Of a stretch of DNA of 64,000 nucleotides, positions 27,318-36,173 are shown one piece after another. Positions within the stretch are counted from its first letter, which is position 1, and the number at the start of each line of letters is the position of its first letter. The notes under the pieces were generated by a model that saw only the letters and a list, made by a program, of their open reading frames with translations, did no database searches and was not told the DNA's origin. A program made the position numbers and the translations under genes. Source of the DNA: Pseudomonas putida (GTDB taxonomy: Bacteria; Pseudomonadota; Gammaproteobacteria; Pseudomonadales; Pseudomonadaceae); the NCBI RefSeq assembly GCF_002025705.1, contig NZ_CP018846.1, positions 5,261,501 through 5,325,500 of the forward strand, read 5' to 3'.

Positions 27318-27397
27318 CCGGCCCTATCGCGGCTAAAGCCGCTCCTACAGGGGATATGCGATTCCTGTAGGAGCGGCTTTAGCCGCGATAGGGCCGG
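27318..27397. repeat. REP pair with 34-bp perfect inverted arms
   Basis: Arms at 27318-27351 and 27364-27397 are exact reverse complements of each other (core GCGGCTAAAGCCGCTCC), with a 12-base loop. It lies between the TldE-like gene and the MFS gene and could form a stable transcript hairpin. Confidence 0.92.
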
Positions 27398-27417
27398 CAC
27401 AGACAAAAGAGGACGTC

Positions 27418-28845
27418 ATGCCAGATCGAGCACCGCTGGACCCCACCACCGCCCGCTGGATCCCCTGGGTGGTGGCCATCGCTTTCTTCATGCAGTCCCT
27501 GGACGGCACCATTCTCAACACTGCCCTGCCGGCCATGGCCCGCTCACTGGCCGAAGACCCGCTGCGCATGCAGGGCGTGATCATCGCCTACATGCTCACC
27601 GTGGCCCTGTTGATCCCCGCCTCTGGCTGGATTGCCGACCGCTTCGGCACCAAGCGCATCTTCTTCAGCGCCATCCTGCTGTTCAGCTTCGGCTCGCTGC
27701 TGTGTGCCACGGCCAACAGCCTCGGTTTCCTGATTTTCGCCCGCATCGTGCAGGGACTGGGCGGTGCGCTGATGCTGCCGGTCGGGCGCCTGGTGGTGCT
27801 GCGCGCCTACCCGCGTACCGAACTGGTGAGGATCATGAGCTTCATCACCATCCCCGGCCTGCTCGGCCCGCTGCTGGGCCCGACCCTGGGCGGCTGGCTG
27901 GTGGAAATCCTCAGCTGGCACTGGATCTTCCTGCTCAACCTGCCAGTCGGTGCGCTGGGCTGCTATGCGGTATGGAAGTTCATCCCCGACCTGCGCGGGG
28001 TCGAGCGCACCCGCTTCGACGGCCCCGGCTTCATCCTGTTCGGCGCCGCGATGGTGCTGATCACCATCGCCATGGAGGGCCTGGGCGAGCTGCACCTGCC
28101 ACACCTGCGGGTGATGTTGCTGTTGTTCGCCGGCATGGCCTGCCTGGCCGCCTACTGGCTGCGCGCCGGCCGCGACCCAGAGCCGCTGTTCTCGCCCAGC
28201 CTGTTCCGCGTGCGTACCTTTGCCATCGGCATCCTCGGCAACCTGTTCTCGCGCCTGGGCAGCGGCGCCCTGCCGTTCCTGGTGCCGTTGTTGCTGCAGG
28301 TAGCGCTGAGCTATTCGCCGGCCCAGGCCGGCATGAGCATGATTCCGCTGGCCGCCTCGGCGATGATCGCCAAGTCCGTCGCCCGGCCACTGATCGAGCG
28401 CCTGGGTTACCGCATCGTGCTGACCGGCAACACCTTGCTGCTGGGCATCCTGCTGGCCAGCCTGGGCCTGGTCGATGAACAGACGCCTTATGCCGTGCTG
28501 CTGGTGCAGCTGGCCCTGCTCGGTGCGGTCAACTCGATGCAGTTCACGGCGATGAACACGGTGACCCTGATCGACCTCGACGACGCCAGCGCCAGTAGCG
28601 GCAACAGCCTGCTGTCGGTGGTCGCACAGCTGTCGCTGAGCCTCGGCGTGGCCTGCGCCGGTGCCTTGCTCGGCGGTTTCACCGCAGCGGGCAGTGCCGA
28701 AGGCGTGGAGACCACCTTGGGCGCCTTCCAGCTGACCTTTGTGACCATCGGGGTGATGGCCATGCTGGCGGCGGCGATCTTCCTGCAACTGTCGCCGACG
28801 GACGGAAGGCGTGCCCGTCGTCCGGAACAACACATGGAGTCGTAG
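27418..28845 (+). CDS. MFS multidrug exporter, DHA2 (MdtD-like) family
   Basis: 475-residue polytopic inner-membrane protein with about fourteen hydrophobic segments, expected for drug:H+ antiporter family 2. Typical elements are FMQSLDGTILNTALPAMA in TM1 (motif D1), GWIADRFGTKRIFF in the first cytoplasmic loop (motif A), and LGPLLGPTLGGWLVEILSWHWIF (motif C and following). It most resembles MdtD of the E. coli mdtABC cluster, but stands alone here. The substrate is not predictable. It begins 20 bp after a REP hairpin, and dbpA follows 64 bp downstream. Confidence 0.88.
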   Translation: MPDRAPLDPTTARWIPWVVAIAFFMQSLDGTILNTALPAMARSLAEDPLRMQGVIIAYMLTVALLIPASGWIADRFGTKRIFFSAILLFSFGSLLCATANSLGFLIFARIVQGLGGALMLPVGRLVVLRAYPRTELVRIMSFITIPGLLGPLLGPTLGGWLVEILSWHWIFLLNLPVGALGCYAVWKFIPDLRGVERTRFDGPGFILFGAAMVLITIAMEGLGELHLPHLRVMLLLFAGMACLAAYWLRAGRDPEPLFSPSLFRVRTFAIGILGNLFSRLGSGALPFLVPLLLQVALSYSPAQAGMSMIPLAASAMIAKSVARPLIERLGYRIVLTGNTLLLGILLASLGLVDEQTPYAVLLVQLALLGAVNSMQFTAMNTVTLIDLDDASASSGNSLLSVVAQLSLSLGVACAGALLGGFTAAGSAEGVETTLGAFQLTFVTIGVMAMLAAAIFLQLSPTDGRRARRPEQHMES

Positions 28846-28909
28846 GGCGAATGGCCATGAGGCTGGTAGACTGTGCGGCATTTTTCGCTTCGCACCGCAG
28901 GCCCGCCTC

Positions 28910-30295
28910 GTGACCACCGAATCCACCGCCTTTGCCACCTTGCCGCTGTCCTCTGCCATGCTGGCCAACCTGGACGCCCTCGGCTATGCCTCGATGACGC
29001 CGATCCAGGCCCAGAGCCTGCCGGTCATCCTGCGTGGCCAGGACCTGATCGCCCAGGCCAAGACCGGCAGCGGCAAGACCGCCGCCTTCGGCATCGGCCT
29101 GCTCAACCCGATCAACCCGCGCTACTTCGGCTGCCAGGCGCTGGTGCTGTGCCCCACCCGCGAGCTCGCCGACCAGGTGGCCAAGGAGCTGCGCCGCCTG
29201 GCGCGCGCCGAGGACAACATCAAGATCCTCACCCTCTGCGGCGGCGTGTCGCTGGGCCCGCAGATTGCCTCGCTGGAACACGGTGCGCACATCATCGTCG
29301 GCACGCCGGGGCGCATCCAGCAACACCTGGACAAAGGCACCCTGGTGCTCGACGGCCTGAACACCCTGGTGCTGGACGAAGCCGACCGCATGCTCGACAT
29401 GGGTTTCTTCGACGCTATCGCCAGCATCATCGGCAAGACCCCGTCGCGCCGCCAGACCCTGCTGTTCTCGGCCACCTACCCGGCCGGCATCGAGCAGCTG
29501 GCTGCCGACTTCATGCGCAAGCCGCAACAGGTCAAGGTTGAAAGCCTGCACGCCGACAACCAGATCGAGCAGCGTTTCATCGAGATCGACCCGCAGCAGC
29601 GCCTGGATGCCGTCACCCGTGTGCTTGGCCACTACCGCCCGCAATCGTGCGTGGCGTTCTGCTTCACCAAGCAGCAGTGCGAGGACGTGGTTGCCCACCT
29701 GACCGCCAAGGGCATCGTCGCCCAGGCCCTGCACGGCGACCTGGAACAGCGTGACCGCGACCAGGTGCTGACCATGTTCGCCAACCGCAGCAGCTCGGTG
29801 CTGGTAGCCACTGACGTGGCGGCCCGCGGCCTGGATATCGATGGCCTGGACATGGTCATCAACGTCGAGCTGGCCCGTGATGCCGAGATCCATGTGCACC
29901 GCGTGGGCCGCACCGGCCGTGCTGGCGAGAAAGGCGTCGCGGTCAGCCTGGTGGCGCCGGCCGAAGGCCACCGTGCCCAGGCCATTGAAGACCTGCAGAA
30001 AAGCCCGCTGCGCTGGGACCAGCTGGATAGCCTGAAGAACCAGGGCGGCGCGCCACTGCTGCCGCTGATGAGCACGCTGTGCATCGCCGCCGGGCGCAAG
30101 GACAAGCTGCGCCCGGGCGACATTCTGGGCGCGCTGACTGGTGATGCCGGGATCCCGGGCAAGCAGGTGGGCAAGATCGCCATCTTCGACTTCCAGGCCT
30201 TTGTTGCTGTGGAGCGGGCACTGGCCAAGCAGGCCATGCAGCGGCTGAACAGCGGCAAGATCAAGGGCCGCGCCCTGAAAGTCCGTATCGTCTGA
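28910..30295 (+). CDS. dbpA: ATP-dependent RNA helicase DbpA
   Basis: DEAD-box helicase involved in 50S subunit assembly, targeted to hairpin 92 of 23S rRNA by its C-terminal RNA-binding domain. I take GTG 28910 as start (VTTESTAFATLPL), giving 461 residues, close to E. coli DbpA (457); an open frame 33 codons further upstream lies mostly in the preceding intergenic region. Motifs in order: Q motif MTPIQAQSLP, Walker A AKTGSGKT, PTRELADQ, DEAD in [21 protein letters not shown] and HRVGRTGRAG. The last 70 residues fit the DbpA RNA-binding domain (DKLRPGDILGALTGDAGI, then VGKIAIFDFQAFVAVE). Confidence 0.95.
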   Translation: MTTESTAFATLPLSSAMLANLDALGYASMTPIQAQSLPVILRGQDLIAQAKTGSGKTAAFGIGLLNPINPRYFGCQALVLCPTRELADQVAKELRRLARAEDNIKILTLCGGVSLGPQIASLEHGAHIIVGTPGRIQQHLDKGTLVLDGLNTLVLDEADRMLDMGFFDAIASIIGKTPSRRQTLLFSATYPAGIEQLAADFMRKPQQVKVESLHADNQIEQRFIEIDPQQRLDAVTRVLGHYRPQSCVAFCFTKQQCEDVVAHLTAKGIVAQALHGDLEQRDRDQVLTMFANRSSSVLVATDVAARGLDIDGLDMVINVELARDAEIHVHRVGRTGRAGEKGVAVSLVAPAEGHRAQAIEDLQKSPLRWDQLDSLKNQGGAPLLPLMSTLCIAAGRKDKLRPGDILGALTGDAGIPGKQVGKIAIFDFQAFVAVERALAKQAMQRLNSGKIKGRALKVRIV

Positions 30296-30303
30296 CCTAT
30301 TTT

Positions 30304-30435
30304 GGGGCCGCTTCGCGGCCCTTTCCGACCGGTCCGGCGCCCCGGCAAGGCCGCTCCTGCAGGAATATGCGATCCCCTGTAGGAGCGGCCTTGCCGGGGC
30401 GCCGGACCGGTCGGAAAGGGCTGCAAAGCAGCCCC
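30304..30435. repeat. REP pair with 45-bp inverted arms and outer hairpins
   Basis: Arms 30319-30363 and 30376-30420 are reverse complements apart from about one mismatch. Each is flanked on the outside by its own small hairpin (GGGGCCGC-TTC-GCGGCCC and GGGCTGC-AAA-GCAGCCC). It occupies nearly the whole gap between dbpA and the BaiN-like gene. Confidence 0.92.
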
Positions 30436-30458
30436 GGCAATTCTGAAGAGGTAACACC

Positions 30459-31640
30459 GTGCACTCCACCGACGTGATCATCCTCGGCGCCGGCGCCGCC
30501 GGCCTGATGTGCGCCCAGCTCAGCGCCCGCCGTGGCCGCCGGGTGCTGCTGCTCGACCACGCCAACAAGCCCGGCAAGAAGATCCTCATGTCTGGCGGCG
30601 GCCGCTGCAACTTCACCAACATGTACACCGAGCCGGGCAACTTCCTCTCGCACAACGCGCACTTCTGCAAGTCGGCCCTGGCTCGCTATACCCAATGGGA
30701 CTTCATCGAGCTGGTAGCCAAGCATGGCGTGCCGTACCACGAGAAGAAACTCGGCCAGCTGTTCTGCGACAACAAGGCCAGCGACATCCTCGACATGCTC
30801 CTGGCCGAATGCGACGACGCCGGCGCCGAGATCCGCATGCACACCAGCATCGAACAGATCGAGAAGACCGAAACCGGCTACCTGCTGCAGACCAGTGGCG
30901 GCCAGTTCGCCTGCCAATCGCTGGTGATCGCCACCGGCGGCCTGTCAATCCCGACCCTGGGTGCCACCGGTTTCGGTTACCAGGTGGCCCGTCAGTTTGG
31001 CCACACCCTGCTGCCGACCCGCGCCGGGCTGGTGCCGTTCACCATCACCGAGCCCCAATTGAAGGCGCTGTGCACCGAGTTGTCGGGCACCTCGCTGGAC
31101 TGCACCGCCAGCTGCAATGGCACCAGTTTCCGCGAGAACCTGCTGTTCACCCACCGCGGCCTCAGTGGCCCGGCGATCCTGCAGATCTCGTCGTTCTGGG
31201 AGGCTGGCGACACGGTGGAGATCAACCTGCTGCCAGATCGCGATGCACTGACCTGGCTGCAGCAGGTGCAAGCCGAGCGCGCCAACGCCGAACTGAAGAC
31301 CGTGCTGGGCGAGGTGTTCACCCGCAAGCTGGCCAACCTGCTGGCCGAGCAGTGGTTCGAATCCCGGCCGTTGAAGCAGTACACCCCGGCGGAACTGGCG
31401 CAGATCGCCGAAAAACTGGCGAACTGGCAGGTGGTGCCGGCCGGCACCGAAGGCTACCGCACCGCGGAAGTCACCCTCGGTGGCGTGGACACCCGCGAAG
31501 TGTCGTCCAAGACCATGGAATCGCTGAAAAGCCCCGGCCTGTATTTCATCGGCGAAGTGCTCGACGTCACTGGCCACCTGGGCGGTTTCAATTTCCAGTG
31601 GGCCTGGGCATCCGCCAACGCCGCTGCGCAGTTCGTGTAG
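30459..31640 (+). CDS. BaiN/YhiN-family FAD-dependent oxidoreductase
   Basis: 393-residue flavoprotein of the HI0933/YhiN/BaiN family. The N-terminal FAD-binding Rossmann motif is VIILGAGAAGLMCAQLSARR, followed by the family signature KPGKKILMSGGGRCNFTN. A second FAD region is SLVIATGGLSIPTLGATGFG, and the C-terminus has FIGEVLDVTGHLGGFNFQWA, closing the FAD site. The biochemical role of most members is unknown; BaiN itself acts on a bile-acid intermediate in gut clostridia, which is unlikely here. GTG 30459 follows GAAGAGG. It is probably transcribed alone, separated from dbpA by the REP structure. Confidence 0.88.
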   Translation: MHSTDVIILGAGAAGLMCAQLSARRGRRVLLLDHANKPGKKILMSGGGRCNFTNMYTEPGNFLSHNAHFCKSALARYTQWDFIELVAKHGVPYHEKKLGQLFCDNKASDILDMLLAECDDAGAEIRMHTSIEQIEKTETGYLLQTSGGQFACQSLVIATGGLSIPTLGATGFGYQVARQFGHTLLPTRAGLVPFTITEPQLKALCTELSGTSLDCTASCNGTSFRENLLFTHRGLSGPAILQISSFWEAGDTVEINLLPDRDALTWLQQVQAERANAELKTVLGEVFTRKLANLLAEQWFESRPLKQYTPAELAQIAEKLANWQVVPAGTEGYRTAEVTLGGVDTREVSSKTMESLKSPGLYFIGEVLDVTGHLGGFNFQWAWASANAAAQFV

Positions 31641-31655
31641 AGTAGAATCCATTCA

Positions 31656-31688
31656 GCAGCACGGAACGCTTCTTGCTGGCCGTGCTGC
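31656..31688 (+). other. Stem-loop in leader of the YccS-like gene
   Basis: GCAGCACGG pairs with CCGTGCTGC across a 15-base loop, between the BaiN-like gene and the membrane protein gene. No T-run follows; it may be a weak terminator or a leader structure. Confidence 0.4.
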
Positions 31689-31723
31689 AATGCATTCATT
31701 CGATCACTGCCTAGCAGGCCATC

Positions 31724-33907
31724 ATGTCATCGAGTTCGTTCCGTCAGTCACTGCGTCGCCTGTGGGGCCAAGACAAGTTCAGCTACAGCATCCGGGTCAC
31801 CATCGCCCTCACCGGCAGCCTGGCCCTGTGCTGGTACCAGAACGAGATGGCGCTGCTGATTCCGCTGTTCCTCGGCATCATCGCCAGCGCCCTGGCCGAG
31901 ACCGATGACAGCTGGCAAGGCCGCCTCAGCGCCCTGGCCGTTACCCTCACCTGCTTTGCCATCGCCGCGCTGGCGGTCGAGTTGCTGTTCCCCTACCCGT
32001 GGATCTTCGTCATCGCCCTGGCGCTGGCCGCGTTTGGCCTGACCATGCTCGGCGCCCTTGGCGAGCGCTATGGCGCGATTGCTTCGGCAACGCTGATCAC
32101 TTCGGTGTACACCATGATCGGCGTGGACCAGCGTGGCGGAATGGTCACCGACTTCTGGCACGAGCCGATGCTGCTGGTGGCGGGCGCGGCCTGGTACGGC
32201 TTGCTCTCAGTGCTGTGGCAGGCGCTGTTTTCCAACCAGCCGGTGCAGCAGAGCCTGGCCAAGCTGTTCTTCGAACTTGGCAGCTACCTCAAGCTCAAGG
32301 CCAGCCTGTTCGAGCCGATCCGCAACCTCGATGTCGAGGCCCAGCGCCTGGCGCTGGCCCAGCAGAATGGCAAAGTGGTGGCGGCGCTCAACGCGGCCAA
32401 GGAAATCATCCTGCACCGGGTCGGCAACAGCCAGCCGAATTCCAAGGTCAGCCGCTACCTCAAGCTGTACTTCCTGGCCCAGGACATCCACGAACGGGTC
32501 AGCGCCTCGCACTACCCCTACAACGCCCTGAACGAAGCGTTCTTCCACAGCGATGTGATGTTCCGCTGCCAACGCCTGCTGCGCAAACAAGGCGCATCCT
32601 GCCAGGAGCTGGCCCGCTCGATCCGCCTGCGCCAGCCTTTCGTGCTGGCCACAGGTTTCGCCGAGGCACTGGAAGACCTCAACGCCTCGCTTGAACACCT
32701 GCGCATCCAGAGCAACCCGGCCTGGCGTGGCCTGCTGCGTTCGCTGCGTGCCCTGGCCGCCAACCTGGCGACCCTCGACCGCCTGCTCAGCGCCGCCAGC
32801 AACCCCGACAGCCTGGCCGATGCCAGCGACAGCAGCCTGCTCGACCGCTCGCCACGCACCCTGAAGGACGTATGGACGCGCCTGCGCACCCAGCTGACGC
32901 CGACCTCGCTGCTGTTTCGCCACGCCCTGCGCCTGCCACTGGCGCTGTCGATCGGTTACGGCATGGTGCACCTGATCCACCCGACCCAAGGCTACTGGAT
33001 CATCCTCACCACACTGTTCGTCTGCCAGCCCAACTATGGCGCCACCCGGCGCAAGCTGGTGCAGCGGATCTTCGGCACGGCGGTCGGCCTGACCGTCGGT
33101 TGGGCGCTGTTCGACCTGTTCCCCAACCCGGTCATCCAGTCGCTGTTCGCCGTGGCTGCGGGCGTGGTGTTCTTCGTCAACCGCACCACCCGCTACACCC
33201 TGGCCACGGCTGCAATCACGCTGATGGTGCTGTTCTGCTTCAACCAGATCGGCGATGGCTATGGCCTGTTCCTGCCGCGCCTGTTCGACACCTTGGTCGG
33301 CAGCCTGATCGCCATCCTCGCAGTATTCCTGTTCCTCCCCGACTGGCAGGGCCGGCGGCTGAACAAGGCGCTGGCCAACACCCTGGCCTGCGCCAGCGTT
33401 TACCTGCGCCAGATCATGCAGCAATACGCCCACGGCAAGCGCGACGACCTCGCCTACCGCCTGGCCCGGCGCAACGCCCACAACGCCGATGCGGCGCTGT
33501 CGACCACACTGGCCAACATGCTCATGGAGCCTGGGCATTTCCGTAAGGAAGCCGATGTCGGTTTCCGCTTCCTGGTGCTGTCGCATACCTTGCTCAGTTA
33601 CCTGTCAGGGCTGGGCGCGCATCGCGATACAGCCTTGCCGGCAGAGGTGCAGGAGCAGTTGATCGATGGCGCCGGGCAAAGCGTGGCCAATAGCCTGGAC
33701 GAAATTGCCAATGGCCTGGCGGCGCGGCTGCCAGTAGCGATTCACAGTGACGCCGAAGAGGCGCTGGCCAATGCCCTGGAGCAAATGCCGGAAGAGCTGG
33801 ATGAACATCAGCGGTTGGTGCAGACGCAGCTGGCGTTGATCTGCCGGCAGCTGGGGCCTTTGCGCACGCTGGCTGCACACCTGATCAAAGAGGCACCGTC
33901 AGCCTGA
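31724..33907 (+). CDS. yccS: YccS/YhfK-type inner-membrane protein (FUSC family)
   Basis: 727-residue integral membrane protein of the YccS family, related to aromatic-acid exporters of the FUSC superfamily. Two hydrophobic blocks are visible, one near the N-terminus (about residues 25-170, ending before the cytosolic region that starts WQALFSNQPVQQSL) and one near residues 395-540, separated and followed by long helical soluble domains; this duplicated layout is typical. The motif GYWIILTTLFVCQPNYGATRRK precedes the second block. The transported substrate, if any, is unknown. A perfect REP hairpin immediately follows the stop and may end or protect the transcript. Confidence 0.85.
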   Translation: MSSSSFRQSLRRLWGQDKFSYSIRVTIALTGSLALCWYQNEMALLIPLFLGIIASALAETDDSWQGRLSALAVTLTCFAIAALAVELLFPYPWIFVIALALAAFGLTMLGALGERYGAIASATLITSVYTMIGVDQRGGMVTDFWHEPMLLVAGAAWYGLLSVLWQALFSNQPVQQSLAKLFFELGSYLKLKASLFEPIRNLDVEAQRLALAQQNGKVVAALNAAKEIILHRVGNSQPNSKVSRYLKLYFLAQDIHERVSASHYPYNALNEAFFHSDVMFRCQRLLRKQGASCQELARSIRLRQPFVLATGFAEALEDLNASLEHLRIQSNPAWRGLLRSLRALAANLATLDRLLSAASNPDSLADASDSSLLDRSPRTLKDVWTRLRTQLTPTSLLFRHALRLPLALSIGYGMVHLIHPTQGYWIILTTLFVCQPNYGATRRKLVQRIFGTAVGLTVGWALFDLFPNPVIQSLFAVAAGVVFFVNRTTRYTLATAAITLMVLFCFNQIGDGYGLFLPRLFDTLVGSLIAILAVFLFLPDWQGRRLNKALANTLACASVYLRQIMQQYAHGKRDDLAYRLARRNAHNADAALSTTLANMLMEPGHFRKEADVGFRFLVLSHTLLSYLSGLGAHRDTALPAEVQEQLIDGAGQSVANSLDEIANGLAARLPVAIHSDAEEALANALEQMPEELDEHQRLVQTQLALICRQLGPLRTLAAHLIKEAPSA

Positions 33908-33914
33908 GTTATTC

Positions 33915-33960
33915 CTGTTCCGGCCTATTCGCGGGTAAACCCGCGAATAGGCCGGAACAG
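33915..33960. repeat. Perfect 21-bp inverted repeat (single REP palindrome)
   Basis: Arms 33915-33935 and 33940-33960 are exact reverse complements around TAAA, with GCGGG/CCCGC at the tip. It lies between convergent genes and probably serves as a shared hairpin for both transcripts. Confidence 0.9.
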
Positions 33961-33970
33961 AGCGTCGAGA

Positions 33971-34708
33971 TCAGAAGCCATGCTGGTGTAGCAGCCTTGC
34001 ATAGCTGCCATCAGCTTTCATCGCCGCGATAGCTTGCTCGAACCGTTCGACGATCTGCTGGTGATCAGGGTGCTTCAGGCTGACCAGAATATGCAGGCTA
34101 TTTTCCCCCAGCAGCGGCTCCATCAGCGTCACGCCATCGCGCACCTGCTGCGGCTCGCGCTGCAGGTTGTAGCGCGCCACGTATTCGTCCTCAACTGCCA
34201 GGTTCACCCTTCCGGCTGCCAGCATGCGCACGGCGGTAGAGAAATCGCGCACCTCCACCTTATTCAAGCGAGTATCGCCATCAAACGCCGGTGAATAGGC
34301 ATAGTCGCGCACGACCGCAATGCTGTAGGGATAAAGGTCAGCCTGATGCTTGTAACGGAACGTGTCGCCCTTGCGCTTGAGCAGGCGAATGCGATTGCTC
34401 AGGTAGCCCTCGGAAAACTGCCCGATCTGTTTACGCGCATCGTTATACCAGGCGCTGATCAGCACGTCATAGCGCCCGTCGCCAATGCCCATCAATGCCC
34501 GCGCCCACGGCACTTCCTCGTAGCCGCTGGCATACCCGGCGCGGGCCAGTGCCGTGGTGACCAGGCTGGTAGCCAGACCGCCGCCAGGCATCCCGCTGTC
34601 AGTGAACGGTGGCCAGTTGTCGGCTACCAGCCGCAGCCTGTCCTGGCCAAATGCAGGTGCTGCCAGGAGCGCACCCAACAAACCTAACGCGCAAAGCAGT
34701 GGCCGCAT
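33971..34708 (-). CDS. Periplasmic substrate-binding protein, SBP_bac_3 type (orphan)
   Basis: 245-residue exported protein of the amino-acid-binding family. The chosen start (MRPLLCALGLLGALLAAPAFG) gives a clean Sec signal peptide and is preceded by AAAAGGA; 21 more codons are open upstream but would spoil the signal. Mature part: LRLVADNWPPFTDSGMPGGG, typical of lobe 1, and GRYDVLISAWYNDARKQIGQ at the hinge side. No permease or ATPase gene is adjacent, so it may serve a transporter encoded elsewhere or act as a periplasmic sensor or enzyme-like protein. The ligand is unknown. Confidence 0.85.
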   Translation of the reverse strand: MRPLLCALGLLGALLAAPAFGQDRLRLVADNWPPFTDSGMPGGGLATSLVTTALARAGYASGYEEVPWARALMGIGDGRYDVLISAWYNDARKQIGQFSEGYLSNRIRLLKRKGDTFRYKHQADLYPYSIAVVRDYAYSPAFDGDTRLNKVEVRDFSTAVRMLAAGRVNLAVEDEYVARYNLQREPQQVRDGVTLMEPLLGENSLHILVSLKHPDHQQIVERFEQAIAAMKADGSYARLLHQHGF

Positions 34709-34876
34709 GCAGAAGTCCTTTTGCAGTGGGAGGCACACGCTGTGGAAGGCGAATCGCAGATGAGAGTACACAAAGGCCGCTGTGTGGGGCAGCGGACAAT
34801 AATGTCATTTAGCCTCTATTTTGGCCGTGACTGGAAAATTTGCGATGATCCGTCATCAATTTCAGGAGTTACCACC

Positions 34877-35350
34877 ATGTCCATCCACTGGCTCTGCAAG
34901 CATCACTCCGACCTCGACAAACATGAGCTCTACGCCATTCTGCAACTTCGTACCGCCGTATTCGTGGTCGAACAGCGCTGTGCCTATCAGGAAGTCGATG
35001 GCCAGGACCTGGCGGGCGACACCCTGCACCTGATGGGCTGGCAGGATGACAAGCTGGTGGCCTACCTGCGCCTGCTCGATCCGCAGTTGCAGGGTGGCGA
35101 TGTGGTCATCGGGCGGGTAGTGACTTCACCTGACGCGCGCGAACTGAAACTCGGGCATCCGTTGCTGATGAAAGGGCTGGAAGCAGCCGGCCACTGCTGG
35201 CCTGGGACGCCGGTTTACCTGTCGGCCCAGGCACATCTGCAGGGTTTCTATGCCCGGCACGGTTTCGAGGTGGTGGGCGAGCAATACCTGGAAGACGACA
35301 TCCCGCATATCGGCATGCGCAAGGTCACGGATACCCCAGTACTTCCCTGA
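34877..35350 (+). CDS. elaA: ElaA-type GNAT acetyltransferase
   Basis: 157-residue GNAT N-acetyltransferase of the ElaA family. The start MSIHWLCKHHSDLDKHELYA (ATG 34877, preceded by AGGAG at 34864-34868) is the family N-terminus; a longer frame open from 34721 overlaps the divergent gene's promoter. The conserved LRTAVFVVEQRCAYQEVDGQ follows, then GRVVTSPDARELKLGHPLLM, which provides the acetyl-CoA pyrophosphate loop. The substrate of ElaA proteins is not established. Its last 26 bases overlap the 3' end of a convergent gene. Confidence 0.92.
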   Translation: MSIHWLCKHHSDLDKHELYAILQLRTAVFVVEQRCAYQEVDGQDLAGDTLHLMGWQDDKLVAYLRLLDPQLQGGDVVIGRVVTSPDARELKLGHPLLMKGLEAAGHCWPGTPVYLSAQAHLQGFYARHGFEVVGEQYLEDDIPHIGMRKVTDTPVLP

Positions 35351-35621
35351 TCTGCCGCAGGTGGCGGATGATCCACTGCTTGTCGATCGCCCCCCAGTCA
35401 TGGATGCGGTAATGCCCGGCATGGTTGCGCGCACCTTCCTGCTGCTCGAACTCGCAGACGATATCCAGGTCGGCAAGTGCGGCAATAGTGTCCTGTGCCG
35501 TGCGCCGCGGCATGCCGGTGGCCTCCATCAGCGCCGGCACGCTGGTGGCGGTCTGGCTGTCGATCAGCCAGGCCACGTACAGGCGGCGGTAGAAACTGCT
35601 CTTGGTCTTGCTCACATCCAT
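35325..35621 (-). CDS. Small winged helix-turn-helix protein
   Basis: 98-residue probable DNA-binding protein made almost entirely of one winged-helix domain: SVPALMEATGMPRRTAQDTI is the helix-turn-helix, with Arg-Arg-Thr in the recognition helix, and HAGHYRIHDWG fits the wing. No ligand domain is present. It converges with elaA, sharing 26 bp at the 3' ends, and starts 12 bp downstream of the metallopeptidase gene's stop on the same strand, so the two are probably co-transcribed. Targets are unknown. Confidence 0.8.
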   Translation of the reverse strand: MDVSKTKSSFYRRLYVAWLIDSQTATSVPALMEATGMPRRTAQDTIAALADLDIVCEFEQQEGARNHAGHYRIHDWGAIDKQWIIRHLRQIREVLGYP

Positions 35622-35633
35622 GCTGCGTGATCC

Positions 35634-36134
35634 TTACAGGTTGCCCGGCAACTCCCGATAGGTCAGGTAGACGCGCAGGTCGAATTCCAGTTGGTGGTAA
35701 GCCGGCTCCATGTGCCGGCAGAGCTGGTAGAACGCCTTGCTGTGATCGCGCTCGCGCAAGTGCGCCAGCTCGTGCACCACGATCATGCGCAGGAACTCCG
35801 GCGCCGCCTCCTTGAACAGCGAGGCGATACGGATTTCCTTCTTCGCCTTGAGCTTGCCGCCCTGCACCCGCGATACCGCAGTATTGAGCCCCAGGGCCCT
35901 GTGGGTCAGGTCCAGGCGGTTGTCGAACAGCACCTTGTCCAGGTTTGGCGCACTGCGCAGGTATTGCTGGCGCAGGTCCTGGGCATAGCCGTACAGCGCC
36001 TTGTCGCTCTGCACGTCATGGCGGCCGGGGTAGCGGCGCTGCAGGTACTCGCCCAGGCGGTCGCTGTCGATCATCTGCCGCACCTGCTCCTGCAGGTGCG
36101 GTGGGTAGGCTTGCAAATAGCGTAATACGGTCAT
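35634..36134 (-). CDS. YgjP-type zinc metallopeptidase (M48/WLM-like, DUF45)
   Basis: 166-residue protein of the YgjP/DUF45 family. The start MTVLRYLQAYPPHLQEQVRQ is preferred over one 13 codons upstream because the family begins here. The zinc-binding motif is intact: VVHELAHLRERDHSKAFYQL, with HExxH and a third His ten residues after the first pair. Cytosolic, no signal peptide. The physiological substrate is unknown. It forms a probable operon with the small winged-helix gene 12 bp downstream and is 39 bp from the response-regulator gene's stop upstream on the same strand. Confidence 0.9.
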   Translation of the reverse strand: MTVLRYLQAYPPHLQEQVRQMIDSDRLGEYLQRRYPGRHDVQSDKALYGYAQDLRQQYLRSAPNLDKVLFDNRLDLTHRALGLNTAVSRVQGGKLKAKKEIRIASLFKEAAPEFLRMIVVHELAHLRERDHSKAFYQLCRHMEPAYHQLEFDLRVYLTYRELPGNL

Positions 36135-36173
36135 GGCATGGCATTCGGCGTAACGAATGCCGATTCTAGCCAA

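Noticed and set aside
34721-34876. A 52-codon N-terminal extension of ElaA
   Set aside because: It overlaps the divergent binding-protein gene's leader, has no ribosome-binding site, and the ElaA family begins at the ATG at 34877.
35325-35350. Overlap of elaA and the winged-helix gene considered as a frameshift or assembly error
   Set aside because: Both proteins have complete, plausible ends and family-like lengths, so no error is needed.
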